Shown here piece by piece: positions 1-11,414 of a stretch of DNA of 64,000 bases. Below the pieces are notes generated by a model. It saw nothing but the letters and a program-made list of their open reading frames with translations. It did not search any database and was not told where the DNA came from. Origin of the DNA: Echiichthys vipera (lineage: Eukaryota; Chordata; Actinopteri; Perciformes; Trachinidae); contig OY829650.1 in NCBI GenBank assembly GCA_963691815.1, positions 7,781,027-7,845,026 of the forward strand. Direction: 5' to 3'. The translations under genes and the position numbers were made by a program. Numbering within the stretch: position 1 is the first letter of the stretch; every line of letters starts with the position of its first letter.

Positions 1-1764
1 ACACAAGGACCGGACGACAGTGAAGCTTTTCTTTCAGTAAAGTCAAGTTACTTATATCATTTACTTTTATATATTTCTTTTTTCATCCTTAAGAGATAGG
101 ATAAGCCCAACTGGTCTACAGCTTTGTACCAAATACGACAGCAGCACTGTCAGTTCTTAATATATAACACAAACCATTAAACTGTTTGTCCCTGTGATTA
201 GCAACGTGACCCATTGATCAATAAGTAATGAGATTGTATAGAAATCTTAAGGAAATTCTGACTTGTTACTGCAATAGGATTAGCACAACCCTAATGCACA
301 CAAGGTTCATGCAGCCCTCAGTATCCCCCTCTCCCTTTCTCATCAAAATGATGGCCTAACATTATGTGCATCTCAATGATAAGTGCTGGAACAACTCATC
401 CATATAAACAGCAGAAATGCACCTTACTTTTTTACAGTATGTTAAACAGATTGCAATAGGGAGAGTAACAGATACCATCATTACTTCTGTGAGACCAGAA
501 GCGGTTGGATAAAATAACCATAAAATTAGCATTCGAGTGTATCTGGCCCATTTGGCAAAAAAACAAGTGAAGAGGATGGCAGGGCTGAAGAAGAATAGCA
601 GTAACAGAACGTGTATGTGGTCTGACTGCTGAGTCACATGGCTGAATAGATAAATTATACTGTACTGATGCAACACCTAACATTTAATCATTCACAAGAC
701 AAGCATGATTGTTTTTTAAATTGATGTTGTGTATATTGGTTGTCCTAGTTACAGTACATGAAGGAACAATAATGGGGCCTCACAGCATGAGAGGATCCTG
801 TTCATATATCTTTGTGACAGAAAAGGAGGTTTACAGCAATCACCGGTGAAACACAGCAGTGTTTACTGTCATCAATACTAGAATCTATCTGAAGTGTCAG
901 GCTATCTATAGTATGTCACAGACACAGGCGGAGGGGGAATTCAGCTGCCTCTGTTCATCGGTATTGAGGTCCATCCACCCACATTATCATTAACAGTAGT
1001 CAGGAAGTCAGTGTGTGATCTCAATTAGCCACCACTGGGTCTGAATAAAAATAGAAAAAAAGCCCACTTATTAATCTACCATGTGTGCCAATTAAACTCT
1101 CCAATTACCAGCAACATTCTCTACTTAATTAACAGGCATTTGGTTTGTTACAAGCCAGCTATATGTTATATAGCTTCATCATGTGTATAATGATACGGTA
1201 CACATCCACAGATACAAATACCAGGTGTTTCACTAATGTCGTGGTGGTACCATTGTTCTTATCTGGAAGTCACACCTATTTGCTACATGTTTTGAACTGC
1301 TATACTCTTGAGCTATTGCCTCACTACAGTACCAGTCCACCAGGTACTGCTTGGACTGATGCACAGACTCTCAGCCCGGCCAACACCAAACACAGACAAA
1401 ACCACAAACAGTTACAGTAGAATTGTGGTAGAGTTAGTTTTTAATCATGACTTGCAGTAGTGAGGGCTTATACAACAAACATTCAAGCAGCCCCCGTATA
1501 AACTGACATGATGTAACATAGACAGGACCTTCATTTGGAGAAGCTAATTGTGTCTTAATTGTGTCTTTTCAGATGAGAGGTTTTGTGTCTTTGTAGTATT
1601 ATTAACAGATTATGACAGCAGGAAAGGAACAGATTGCCTACAAATGTTTTCATGTCACAAGAAATTTGGCATTCAGCTTCTGCCAGCAGGAGTCTTTGCA
1701 CTGTCAGAGTGACAAACTGACTTCAATTGTTCAATGTACACTGAGAGAAGCAATGCTCCCAGTA
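1..1764. other. unique AT-rich non-coding DNA
   Basis: No coding frame or repeat family is recognised here; the short open frames have no recognisable domain. Around 1025-1140 there is a cluster of TAATTA/CAATTA-like cores (for example near 1034, 1090, 1104 and 1127), a composition often seen in homeodomain-bound enhancers. Nothing in the sequence proves a regulatory role. Confidence 0.6.
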
Positions 1765-2156
1765 CATATTAGTCATATTCACATTACTAAAGCTATTATT
1801 ACAGTTACTGTTAATTTTGTGGTTGTTTGCATCTCTAGAACTGTCTCTCTGGCTGTCTTTGTGTCTGTCTTTGTCTCTCTCTGTCCATCTGTCTGTCGTT
1901 TCTCTCCGTCTTTCTCCTTTTCTTCCTCCCCAACCGGTCAAGACAGATGGCCGTCCTCCCTAGAGCTGGTTCTGTCCGACGTTCCTGCCTGTTAAAGGGA
2001 ATGTTTTCATTGCCACTGTGTACTCAACGGGGGAATTGTTGGGTCTATATAAATCATAAATAAGTCATAGAGTGTGGTCTATACCTACTCTGTAAATTGT
2101 CCTGAGATAACTTTTGTTATGCATTTGGCACTGTAAATAAAATTGAATTGAATTCA
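1765..2156 (+). mobile_element. L2-type LINE, 3' UTR and tail only
   Basis: This is the 3' end of a teleost L2-like non-LTR retrotransposon, heavily 5' truncated. Its first part (TTCACATTACTA, then a pyrimidine-rich run of TCTGTCTTTGTCTCTCTCTG) matches the 3' UTR of the longer L2 copy at 47925-48040. It then runs through the usual teleost L2 ending (GTTCCTGCCTGTTAAAGGGA, GGGGGAATTGTTGGGTCT, TGTCCTGAGATAACTT) into a GAATT-repeat tail at about 2138-2156. A minus-strand relative lies at 56991-57272. No coding sequence survives and no clear target-site duplication was seen. Confidence 0.75.
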
Positions 2157-4505
2157 ACTTCCACCAGCATCATGTGATGTTAAGAACAAGCTAATCAATG
2201 CCGCCCTTTGAGGAAATAAATGGACATGGACAGCTATTTATTACACTTACCTGCTCTAACACACAGTGTAACGCACTATAGTGCTTTCTCCAGCTGTTTT
2301 CTGCAGCTCCAACTCGAATGTGTTGAAAGCCGAACCAGCAACTAAAGAAACTTTGAGAGAAAAGACTCATAATGTGGCAAGTTCTGCCACAATGGCCTTT
2401 TGCCAGAGAAGGGCAGATGATGGCCCTTTAGCTGCCAGCTGTCAGAGGGAGAGCAAGAGAGAGATGGAAAGAAGGAGAGAGATGGAGAATTTTGATTGGG
2501 AAAGCAGCTCCAAGAGGCTTAAGAGCTCCAGAAAGAACTTCGACCATGCCAAAGCCTGCTGAGCACCTCCTTCGGTTAATATTAGATGAATCAATTGGCA
2601 ATATAATTTCTGTTCTCAGAGGGGTGGTGCTCCTAGGTCTAAAAGTCTGTTCTACTGTATGAACCTATTGTCTCAGTTCCATTCGCTCTCCTTCACTTCT
2701 ACCAGTTCATGTGTTTACCACTCATAATACTGATTTATCAATTATCATAACATATTGGGTAATGATGAATTATTAAATCTGCTACGATCCACCCGACACC
2801 CCGAGGATGAAACCTACCAGTTGCATTAAGCAGACAATCTCTCATGCTCTCCATGGATGTATCTGGTCAGATCATCAATGGTGTTACGTACTTATGGAAA
2901 TGATGCAGTGTGCAAAATCCTTCTATGAGAAAATGTAGTAACGGAAATCAATTCTGAATTTGAGCCTCTAAAGTGCACAGATAAATCTCTTTCATGTGGT
3001 ATCACTCAGATATTATTTTATGTCCTTAGGGATGCTAAGTTATGGTTTTTCATTCTCTGTATTTTTTTTCTATTCATAATACTGACCGCGATAATATGGA
3101 CAGAAATAAACTACCCAGACAGAAAATTGCTTGATTCCAACAGAGATCTAGAGAAAAGAATGACTTTACATGTTTCTGTTAAAACAGATTATCCATGCTA
3201 GATACATAATATGTAATACATATCCAACATGGTGGTGTGGTTTATTTGACTATATTGCAAATGCTCGAACTATGTAACCTTTCTCTTATTTCTGTATTTG
3301 TAAAATGTCCCGCTCCCTGTACTAAATATCACACTTATTAAAGTGATGTGAAAACACAAAATTATTATGAAGAGAAAAAAAATGTAATGTGATTCAAATT
3401 ATATTCATAGAGATTGGCATTTGGTGAGATTATTGCCTGTGAGTACTGAATGTGGTGAGAGCTGGAGGAGGAGATTCTTCTAATCTCCCACACTTCATTT
3501 CTCCTCTAATTAACACTTAATCCAAAGGCAAAAAAAATTACCTAAAACCCAATGAAGCAATCAGTCCGGTAGAGAAAAGTGCACGACATTTAAGCCCTCA
3601 CATGTCAACCCATCATTCCTCAAATATTTCTAATTACATATATAATGGATTTAGACATCAGGGGTTTCTAAAGTGTTGCTTCTTATGTGTTTGCTCTGTC
3701 TCTCTTTTGTGATTTGGCAATTAATAAAGTAACTTCATTTCCAGCACATGTCAGCTATGCTTCATCTCAACAAAATTGTTGTTTCCTACAGCACACAGAC
3801 CAGCAGAGAGAGAAACTGAAAATTTCAGAGTTATTTCAGCCACAAAAAAAACATTTGGGGAGTATTCAGTATGTAGAAGTGCCTGTGCTGAAGATGAACA
3901 TTACTCACTACTTTATGTCACTGAGGACTCCACCAAAAGACTTCTCAATGTGTGTTGATGTCTGTGAATGTCCAATGCACTGAGTAAAAATATTGGGTAA
4001 ATACATTAAATAAGATTCATGGATGGAATTAGAGATCACAAGCTGTGAATAAAGATAAAAAAGTTGAAGAAACTAAGGATGCCCCCTGAATAGTTGACCA
4101 AGCACTGGTCAACCAAAGAAATCATTAGCCAAGCAAAATGTCATTAGTCTATTGGTTGCAGGAAAAAAAAGAAAAAAAAAAAGCACCAACATTCGTAGCC
4201 GTGTCTTGTCAAAATTAATTGGAAATCTATGTGAATGGTGGCTGGCCTGAAATGCTTTTAATTTGAAGAGCCAGATACAGGAAGTTGTGACACTTACTTG
4301 CTGTCAGTGTTGTTTTTTTTTTATGTTATGACGGTAAATAATTAATAGCCAATCATGTGAAGAAAGACGTCTAAAATATGGGATCACTGAAAAGAACAAG
4401 GATGATCCCAAGAAGGTCACTTGTCCTTGACGAACACGACCTCCCACCTTAAATATGTAAGTCACGTCAGCCTGAACATTCAGGGAGTACAATTCCCTCT
4501 GGTAT
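2157..4505. other. unique AT-rich non-coding DNA with minor repeat scraps
   Basis: No gene is recognised. The open frames at 2281-2562 and 3687-3983 lack any family motif. A scrap around 4080-4150 (ATGCCCCCTGAATAGTTGACC and following bases) resembles the end of teleost hAT-type elements, but too little is left to assign it. A TAATTAACACTTAATCC stretch near 3508 is a homeodomain-like AT-rich patch. Confidence 0.5.
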
Positions 4506-5572
4506 GCATGCTCTACCTGTCGGATTTAACAATCTCATGCTCATAGAAGCAGGAGAGAAAACCCTCCTTTCAAGCAGAAGACACAACATTTCCACTATTA
4601 AATAACAAATACCAGCTTTGGCTTAAAACAATCCTTGTTTGGGAAGTTTGTGCCAGATCTCAATATGTTTTTGACAGGAGAGGTTTTTAAGAAGAAGAAG
4701 AAGAATTACTTTATTTATCCCGCAAGGGGGTAATTTAATTTTTTCACGCTTAATCATGTTACACACACAGGCCTGAAATACACACATGCACAAACAGGAC
4801 CTATACATGCAATTAAAGAAGAAAGAGATTTGGGGGTTCGGTGCCTTGCTCAACAGCACCTCGGCAGTGCCCAGGAGATGAACTGGCACCTCTCCAGCCA
4901 CCAGTCCACGCTCCATACATGGTACATACAGGAACTTGAACCGGTGACCCTACGGTTCCCAGCCAAGTCACCAATGGACTGAGCTAATGCCGCCCCGATG
5001 CCATTGCAGGGAAAACACAGGTGTAATTAATGATAATAATGATGGTTCTGTTCCATTGTAGTGTCTTGTTAAGCATTGCCAATGAGCTAGCATACGCATT
5101 AACTTCGTAAATGCCTTCATTAGGATGATGACAAAAACACATTTAAATAGAGTTGGGGAGGGCGAGAAAATATTCAAATACAAAAGACAGCCAATCATAT
5201 TCATCCACTTGATCACTCAGCCAATGGGAAACTCCTAGATGGGTTGGGTGCATGGTCATGTGGCTTTGAGCCAATCACATTCCCAAACCGGCAGAGAGAT
5301 GAGGGGAGTGCCCAATAAAGATATGGTGACATTGCATTTGGTCATAGACAGCAACAGTGCATCTAAGGAACAGAACTTGGACTTGTGCAGAGGTGTGTGG
5401 CATATATCTTTATTAAAAATATATTTAAAATGTAGCCTACATATATACTGGAGATCAATATTGGAGAACAGAGTATTAATAATTGATTTATTCTGGAATA
5501 TTGTTTTTTTTTTAGTGTTCAGAATTTGATAGAATATCCACTGTGGCTATACCACTGCTCTACTAGACTATG
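4506..5572. repeat. direct duplication unit, copy A
   Basis: This segment aligns with 8341-9526 in the same orientation, starting at GCTCTACCTGTCGGATTT and ending near CTGCTCTACTAG. By eye the match is about 90-95 percent in conserved blocks such as 5270-5405. Copy A carries a SINE at 4688-4996 that copy B lacks. Copy A also lacks about 265 bp present in copy B (8640-8905), and it has only AAATATATTT where copy B has a 160-bp (TA)n array. The unit could be a local segmental duplication or two copies of a dispersed, LTR-like repeat. No terminal inverted repeat or target duplication is visible. Confidence 0.8.
4688..4996 (-). mobile_element. tRNA-derived SINE, inserted in copy A
   Basis: Read on the minus strand, the element begins GGGGCGGCATTAGCTCAG (an A-box-like tRNA start) with a B box GGTTCAAGTTCC about 40 bases on. 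It continues through a tRNA-unrelated body and ends in GATAAATAAAGTAATTC followed by (TTC)n. The A and B boxes mark an internal RNA polymerase III promoter, so this is a retroposed SINE rather than a tRNA gene. The corresponding site in copy B, about 8518-8530, is empty. A second, more damaged member of the same family is at 49212-49455. Confidence 0.75.
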
Positions 5573-6061
5573 TTAATTAAACAAAATCTATATGAATGAG
5601 TTAGAACACACAGGTCGATGGATGGATTTGTTGTATTTTGTAAGCCACAGCAGAATCTCCCAGCATGCATCTATTCTGCATTTAGTGGTATCTTGAGTTT
5701 TTAACCACAGATGCTTCAATCAATGCAGCACTGCTGGAACAATGTGTGACTGTGGACTGAATAATAATAATCCATTCATCTTACTTTTCACTGAAAGAAT
5801 AACACAACTAGAAACCATGTCCCAACGGGAGCACACCAGCCACAACAACAAGTTGGGCCAGGGGCTTAAACTGGAGGCTCCAAGGCAAACTGGTGCACCT
5901 ACACGGAATGAGTAATCACACGGTGAATAGCAGAATAAAAAGGTACAGTGACAGCAGCCATGATGATTTCAGTGTCAAATGGACACATTTCAGATCGACA
6001 GCTGTGAGCCCTGTAGATCTCGAAAAATAGTGACAGAATATATGACCTAGTGAATTCTTCA
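5573..6061. other. non-coding DNA, nothing recognised
   Basis: No coding frame, RNA gene or repeat family is seen in this stretch between copy A and the next SINE. It has neither a polypurine tract nor a tRNA-complementary primer site next to copy A, which argues against reading the two units as LTRs of one element. Confidence 0.5.
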
Positions 6062-6280
6062 ATTCAATTCTTGGTTGGAGCCGATCCCATCTGACATTGA
6101 GCGTGAGGAGGGGTACACTCTGGACAGGACGTGGCTTCCTCCAACAGAACCCGGAGAAAACCCACTCAGACACGGGGATAACATGCAAACCCCACACCGA
6201 AGGGCCTCAGCCAGGATTCGAACCAGGAACCCTCTTGCTGTGAGGCAACAATGCTAACCACCACAGCACCGTGCCGTCCT
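6062..6280 (-). mobile_element. tRNA-derived SINE (second family), 3' truncated
   Basis: On the minus strand the element starts GGACGGCACGGTGCTGTGG with A-box-like TGGTGGTTAGC and a perfect B box GGTTCGAATCC. It continues with GTGGGGTTTGCATG, CCCGTGTCTGAGTGGGTTTTC and a body ending GGATCGGCTCCAA. Normal members, such as the one at 16851-17177, continue another 50 or so bases to a GAAT-repeat tail. This copy instead jumps to a GAATTGAATTGAA tail. Translated frames across it are shadows. Confidence 0.75.
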
Positions 6281-7634
6281 CCTGTATTTCAGTTTTCCCA
6301 AGAGAAAATGGATGTCTTTTAGAAAGTAAGTATCGTAAACAGGCATTGCTCGGTTCAGGGTGAGAGCTGATTTAGTCTGTCAGAAAATGATCCAAGGCCT
6401 CATTAGCCTCATCCCCATGCCTTTCCTTCTGGAGGGTGAGAACACTGCTGGCTGGTAGAGCATTATCAAGAATAGCAGGGAACCTTGCTTGTAAAGTACT
6501 CCAAAGTGTTGACCGTGCACTACACAGGTAGAAAACACACTCTGTGGACTGGTGAATAACGTTAGTTGAATTGAACCACAGTTAACAATGGTTGATACAG
6601 GCTCCAAGTCAGCACCATGGACAGAGGCAGTGCACTGAAACAACAAGCTTCTTTATACAGAAAGCTTGTATATTGAACCAATATGTGCTGATTTTTTGGA
6701 GTCAGCACTTTGTGTCCAGTATTTCATTTGGAGAGAGCATGAAGGGGCTGCAATGATTTAACTAGCACATTCTAAACAAAATTTGAATAAACTGAATGAG
6801 TTGAGAATCACTGTGTTGGCCATCAGGTTCGCATTCACTGATTCAAAGTGGAGATGCTGCTGATAGCGGAGAAGATTTCTTGTTTATTCTGTGAGGGGGA
6901 AAATACTCTTAAGCTGCCATTTTTATTCAGAGGCCAATTTAATTCTCAGGAATGTGTTAACCAATGGAAATTTGTATTTGTTTTGTGTTCACTTGCAGCT
7001 CTCAGAGAGTTACATGTCATCTGCGAGCATCATTGCATTTTTGAGCTACTGGACTGTGAAGTGGGAAACTTCAGACCACAGGGAGTGTTGGCATCTGACT
7101 GTTAATAAAACTGCAACAAATCAAACTTAAGCGCAGTTAACAGCAATGGAATGAATAATTTCTGTATCACTGCTTTTCCATTACAGCATGTTGTTTCATT
7201 ACTATGAGAGAACCAACAGCTGCAGTATCACTTTATAAATGAGGGAGAGGAGGAGAGCAGACGATCGATAGTCAGTTAAATCAGAATAGTTGGATTTTGT
7301 TGTGACTGTGGTCTCTGTGTTCAATCATCTGGAACGACAACATGTAAAGAAAAAACAGCCATTGATGTGACGGCTCATTAATTAAAGCTGCACTTGGTAA
7401 ATGAATGTTTCTACATCAGAAATGGACTGAGATTTTATTCATAACTAGACAATGATCATCACATTTTAGTTATTAGAAAAAAAAAGTGTGTACAACATTA
7501 GAGCCTTGACTGTCAAAACTCAAAGACCTCCCTGTGGTATATCTGTCAAACTTTTCAATGTTAACTCTGTGGGGTTGTGGACACTGCAACAGGCTCAGGA
7601 GAAGTTGAAAAAGGTAAGACATAAGGAAAACTAA
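6281..7634. other. non-coding DNA, nothing recognised
   Basis: No gene or repeat family can be supported. The short frames at 6380-6646 and 6848-7130 have no recognisable motif. An isolated TTAAAGCTGCACTTGG near 7383 resembles the end of the TTAA-flanked MITEs at 11415-11898 and 35496-35838, but the rest of such an element is not seen. Confidence 0.5.
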
Positions 7635-8076
7635 GGGCGCACAACCTGCCCGTGCTTTAGGGTACTTGTCCCCCCTCCCTCTCCCCTCGCGCCCAAGGCC
7701 CGTTTGTACTCACACTGCCTTGGCCTCGGTGGAATGCCGTAACATGTCACATGCATTGATTGACGTAATGCGATGCGTCTCTTTGTTTACAAATCTTTCC
7801 ATAGACCTCTGAGTTTTTGTGCGTCTTGTCGACTGTTTTTTAATATTTTCCTTTGACCAAATCTGCAGTAAACCCTCCACCTCCACATCACACCAACGTG
7901 AACCTTTCCCCGCCATTGTTTTAAATGTCCGCGCATGGTCCGTCCAAAACGGTCCATGGCCGGCAAGAGTGCCGCAGCTAGGAGCAGTACAGTTGCACTC
8001 ACACTGGTCAAATGAACTAGACTTTACCCGTGAAACCTGTTTGGGCACAGTACAGATGGACAGTGTGAGTGTGCTC
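7635..8076 (+). mobile_element. MITE family R, most complete copy
   Basis: This is a non-autonomous DNA-transposon-like element. The right end (CAGTGTGAGTGTGCTC, 8061-8076) is the inverted form of the left-end sequence best seen in the copy at 54321 (GGGCCCACTCACACTGTCCG). The left end here has lost part of that terminal repeat. The motif ACTCACACTG recurs inside at 7708 and 7997, like sub-terminal transposase-binding repeats. Bases 7650-7806 match 54350-54540 directly and the inverse of 48044-48190. There is no transposase frame. The superfamily is uncertain; GGGC-type ends would fit PIF-Harbinger-like elements. Confidence 0.65.
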
Positions 8077-8340
8077 AAATCATGCTTTGTGTGGACACAA
8101 TAAAAACTACAGCAAAAACAAACACACTTCACCACAAGTACTGTTAAAATAATGCAGCACTCAACAGGAGCTGAGACCTCGTTGACACACAGGGCCTCTA
8201 TAATTACCCTTCACTGTAAAGCTGGACCTCATAGGCAGTGACAGCTTTTACAGCACACTCCACTTAAACCAAGCAGCACTCTGGACAGCCTAGTGTGTAC
8301 AAACCCTTCTGCTCCAGACACCCTGGCCTGTGTGCAGACA

Positions 8341-9207
8341 GCGTGCTCTACCTGTCGGATTTAAATATCCCATGCTCACAGTAGCAGGAGAGAAAACCCT
8401 TCTTTCAAGCAGAGGACACAATATTTCCACTATCAAATAACAAATACCAGCTTTGCTTGAAAAACAATCTTCGTTTGGGGCTTTAGTGCCAGATCTCAAT
8501 ATGTTTTTGACAGGAGAGGATTTCAATGCCATTGCAGGAAAAGCACAGGTGTAATTAATTACAATAACAATGGCTCTGTTCCATTGTAGTGTCTTGTAAA
8601 GCATTGCCAATGAGCTAGCATACACATTAACTTCGGAAGCTAAATCAATCCTGCCATCATTAGTGTCATTAATCACACCTGAGACTTTCCTGCTGTAACA
8701 TATCAGTATGTCTGTCATGTAAAAATCAGGCACATACAACGCATCACTGCATCTTATTATTGTAAAATACTTCCAGTTAAGCACAACTCTCACCTTTGTG
8801 AAGCTTTCCCAAGTATGTTTTCCAGTGTAGCTAGTAAAGGTGTTGCTTAAGTCTGTCCTTCTGTCTCCACACACTCTTATGAAGTAAAATGCTTCCAAAA
8901 ACTGTATTGTTAGCCTTCATCAGGATGATGACAAAAACACATTTATATAGAGTTTGGAAGGGCAAAAACAAATTCAAATAAAAAAGACAACCAATCATAA
9001 TCATCCACTCAATCACTCAGCCAATGGGAAACTCATAGATGGGTTGGGTACATGGTCATGTGACTTCAGGCCAATCACAATCCCAAACTGGCAGAGAGAT
9101 GAGGGGAGTGCCCAAGAAAGAAATGGTGACATTGCATTTGGTCATAGACAGCAACAGTGCATCTAAGGGACATAACTTGGACTTGCGCAGAGGTGTGTGG
9201 CATATAA

Positions 9208-9301
<94 letters not shown>

Positions 9302-9309
9302 TATATACA

Positions 9310-9377
<68 letters not shown>

Positions 9378-9526
9378 ACATGATTTAAAATGTAGCCTAC
9401 ATATACACTGGAGATCAACATTTAACAACAGAGTATAAATACTTGATTTACTCTGAAATATTATTTGTTATTGTTCAGAATTTGATAGAATATCCACGGT
9501 GGCTATAACACTGCTGTACTAGCCTG
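8341..9526. repeat. direct duplication unit, copy B
   Basis: This is the partner of 4506-5572. It lacks the SINE, so it shows the uninterrupted site (GAGAGGATTTCAATGCC near 8515). It contains about 265 bp (8640-8905) missing from copy A and a (TA)n expansion at 9216-9375. Read on the minus strand it has inverted CCAAT boxes at 8991, 9021 and 9071 and a TATATAAA-like box at about 8940-8948, an arrangement resembling a promoter or LTR. The minus-strand open frame 8290-8898 (202 codons) lies mostly in this repeat and shows no protein-family motif. Confidence 0.8.
9216..9375. repeat. (TA)n microsatellite, 160 bp
   Basis: A nearly pure TA dinucleotide array with two CAGTA interruptions near 9299-9311. 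It sits inside copy B exactly where copy A reads TTATTAAAAATATATTT. It is self-complementary and can form cruciforms; the YIYI reading frames across it are meaningless. Confidence 0.97.
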
Positions 9527-9639
9527 TTTTTTTTTAAATAACCAAGGCACACCAATTCCTTTATTTTGTAAAAAGAAAGCAGCTAGCAAAATTAGATAAC
9601 AATAACCATTGTGTCAGAAGATAATATGTCAACAATGTT

Positions 9640-9830
9640 TTCTTAGGGCTGTAGGATTCAAAAATGAATAGGCCCTTGCTTTGAATGACTTCAGCACATC
9701 GGTGCAAACAGGACATCACTCGGTTCTCACACTGCTCTGGTTTGATCTTGGTGCTATTCTTCTTGCAGTCTCTTCCACAGTTTGGTAAGTGTAGTGGGTT
9801 TGTTAGACAAGTCTTTGTTTCCAAGGCTTT
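9640..9830 (-). pseudogene. Tc1-type transposase, C-terminal scrap
   Basis: Minus-strand translation across three frames gives a decayed copy of the end of a Tc1/mariner DDE transposase. The pieces are an LWKRLQEE-like block, then KIKPEQCENRVMSCLHR, then CAEVIQSKG. This matches the usual pattern of a Trp-containing helix, an I..E.C..LV.SMP.R segment and a VI..KG ending. At least one frameshift and one stop separate the first two blocks. Neither terminal inverted repeat nor the catalytic DD(E/D) region is present, so only the last 60 or so residues of the gene survive. Confidence 0.55.
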
Positions 9831-11414
9831 TTCCAGTATCTAATAAGATACAGTCCAACAGTAATGACATACATTTTTTAAATATTAAATAGGTCATTAT
9901 AAAACTCAATAAATGAGCAGTCCTCATTTATGCCCCCTGGATAGTAAACTTGATTTAAAAGATCATAAATGCTTTCCTTTTTTTTCTGAGCAAGCTAACG
10001 TTTCCACCTCTTTGGCTGCACTTAATCACCTCTATGCTGATACAAAATGTGATGTGTGGTGTCTGAGAGACCTTGTAGAGACTGTTTGATTGTCAGGGTT
10101 ACAGAGTATTGCGTGTCTATTATTATGTTGAATGAGTAGAGATCAGTATAAGAGTGTGTGAAGCTGGAACTGAAAGTCAAGCTCTGAAGTTAAACACTGT
10201 TAAATCACATCTGCTATGCAGTGCAAGATGAGAGAAAAGTACACACATTGCACAACACTTCTTTTACAGAAAAACGGTGACTGAATGACTTTGTTCTGAA
10301 GACAAGTAAACGAGAATGTGGGAGCAGTTAAAAGAGAGAGAGGTAAGAGTCCAACTACAAACGCCACTGGTGACTCTGCAGTCGTGGAGGACAAAAGACA
10401 GTTTGGAACTAACCAAACATGAGAGGCAAATAAGGTTCAGAGGAGAAGATGTACAACTATTCACACCCACAAGCAGCTCAGCATGGACAGCAAACATCTC
10501 ATTTTCCAGATTCACAGAAAAAGACGGCACAGTCACAAATAAACATTTCTACTGTAGAAACAGATATCATATGGACATTTACTATTTATACTATTTACAT
10601 TTATATTAATATGATATAAACCACTGGGAGACCACAAACGGTATTTGGTGGAGAGAAATTTTCTTATTTTTTAGATATTTCTGAGTTTATGAAAGCCAGT
10701 TTGAACTATTGATTTGACATGCTTGTCTAAGGTGAGGTATAACACTAAAATGTCGGCAAATTAAGAGTGACTGAATGTGAAAATGGACAGAGACTGTTGG
10801 AAAAGGACTGTTGAATATATAAGCCAGACACACTGTTCTAAATGTCTATAAATACTGAAGTCTGTGAGAGCATCGAGTAGGATGCAGTGGGTATTACTGC
10901 TCTGTTTCCAAAGTGGTTTCACTTGACAAATATTTCCAGCTGAAAACATGAGAGTTAGTTCAGGCAGGACACAAGTGTGATATGTTGACAGTCTACCCAC
11001 TGATAACTGCACACATCAAACTAAATATATTCTCATAACAAGGCGCTCTAATCAAATGACCTGTTACAATTCCTCCTACACTGGCTTCTGTTACACTTTG
11101 CTTCCACCTCACCAGCCCTCTGCCTGCTAGTTTACCCTGCAGAGTCTGTGGTGCTTTAAAGCATTAACACTGGCTCAGCTCAGTTTACACCCACAGGAGA
11201 ATACTGTGCTCCCAGTTATATCTTCAGCAGAGAGGATAATCAGAGAAGAGCAAAACTATGGCACCATTTATCACAATACATTGTTAGAGACAATTCCCCC
11301 TCTATGTCTTCACTCTCATGGGTCATTGAGCCAGTAATATCCAAATATGAAATACTATCTAGGGCCTTTGTTTCTGGACACAGACACATGCACATGCACG
11401 CGCACACACTCAAA
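9831..11414. other. non-coding DNA, nothing recognised
   Basis: No gene or repeat family is supported. The plus frame 10316-10609 (97 codons) and the minus frame 10264-10536 overlap each other and show no domain. A GAGGTAAGAG string at about 10339 looks like a splice donor, but no plausible exon precedes it. Confidence 0.5.

Noticed and set aside
1612..1995. 127-codon plus-strand frame as a membrane protein
   Set aside because: Its hydrophobic and Ser/Val/Phe-rich second half is the pyrimidine-rich L2 3' UTR.
6062..6280. Functional tRNA gene, suggested by the perfect B box GGTTCGAATCC
   Set aside because: No cloverleaf can be closed, the body continues into a SINE, and the same structure recurs at 16851-17177.
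8290..8898. 202-codon minus-strand frame as a gene
   Set aside because: It lies mostly in duplication copy B, has no domain, and copy A breaks the frame.
9039..9421. YIYI-repeat open frames
   Set aside because: Artefact of the (TA)n microsatellite inside copy B.
4506..9526. A complete LTR retrotransposon bounded by copies A and B
   Set aside because: No primer-binding site beside copy B, no polypurine tract beside copy A, no target duplication and no gag or pol sequence between them. Kept only as an alternative for the duplication.
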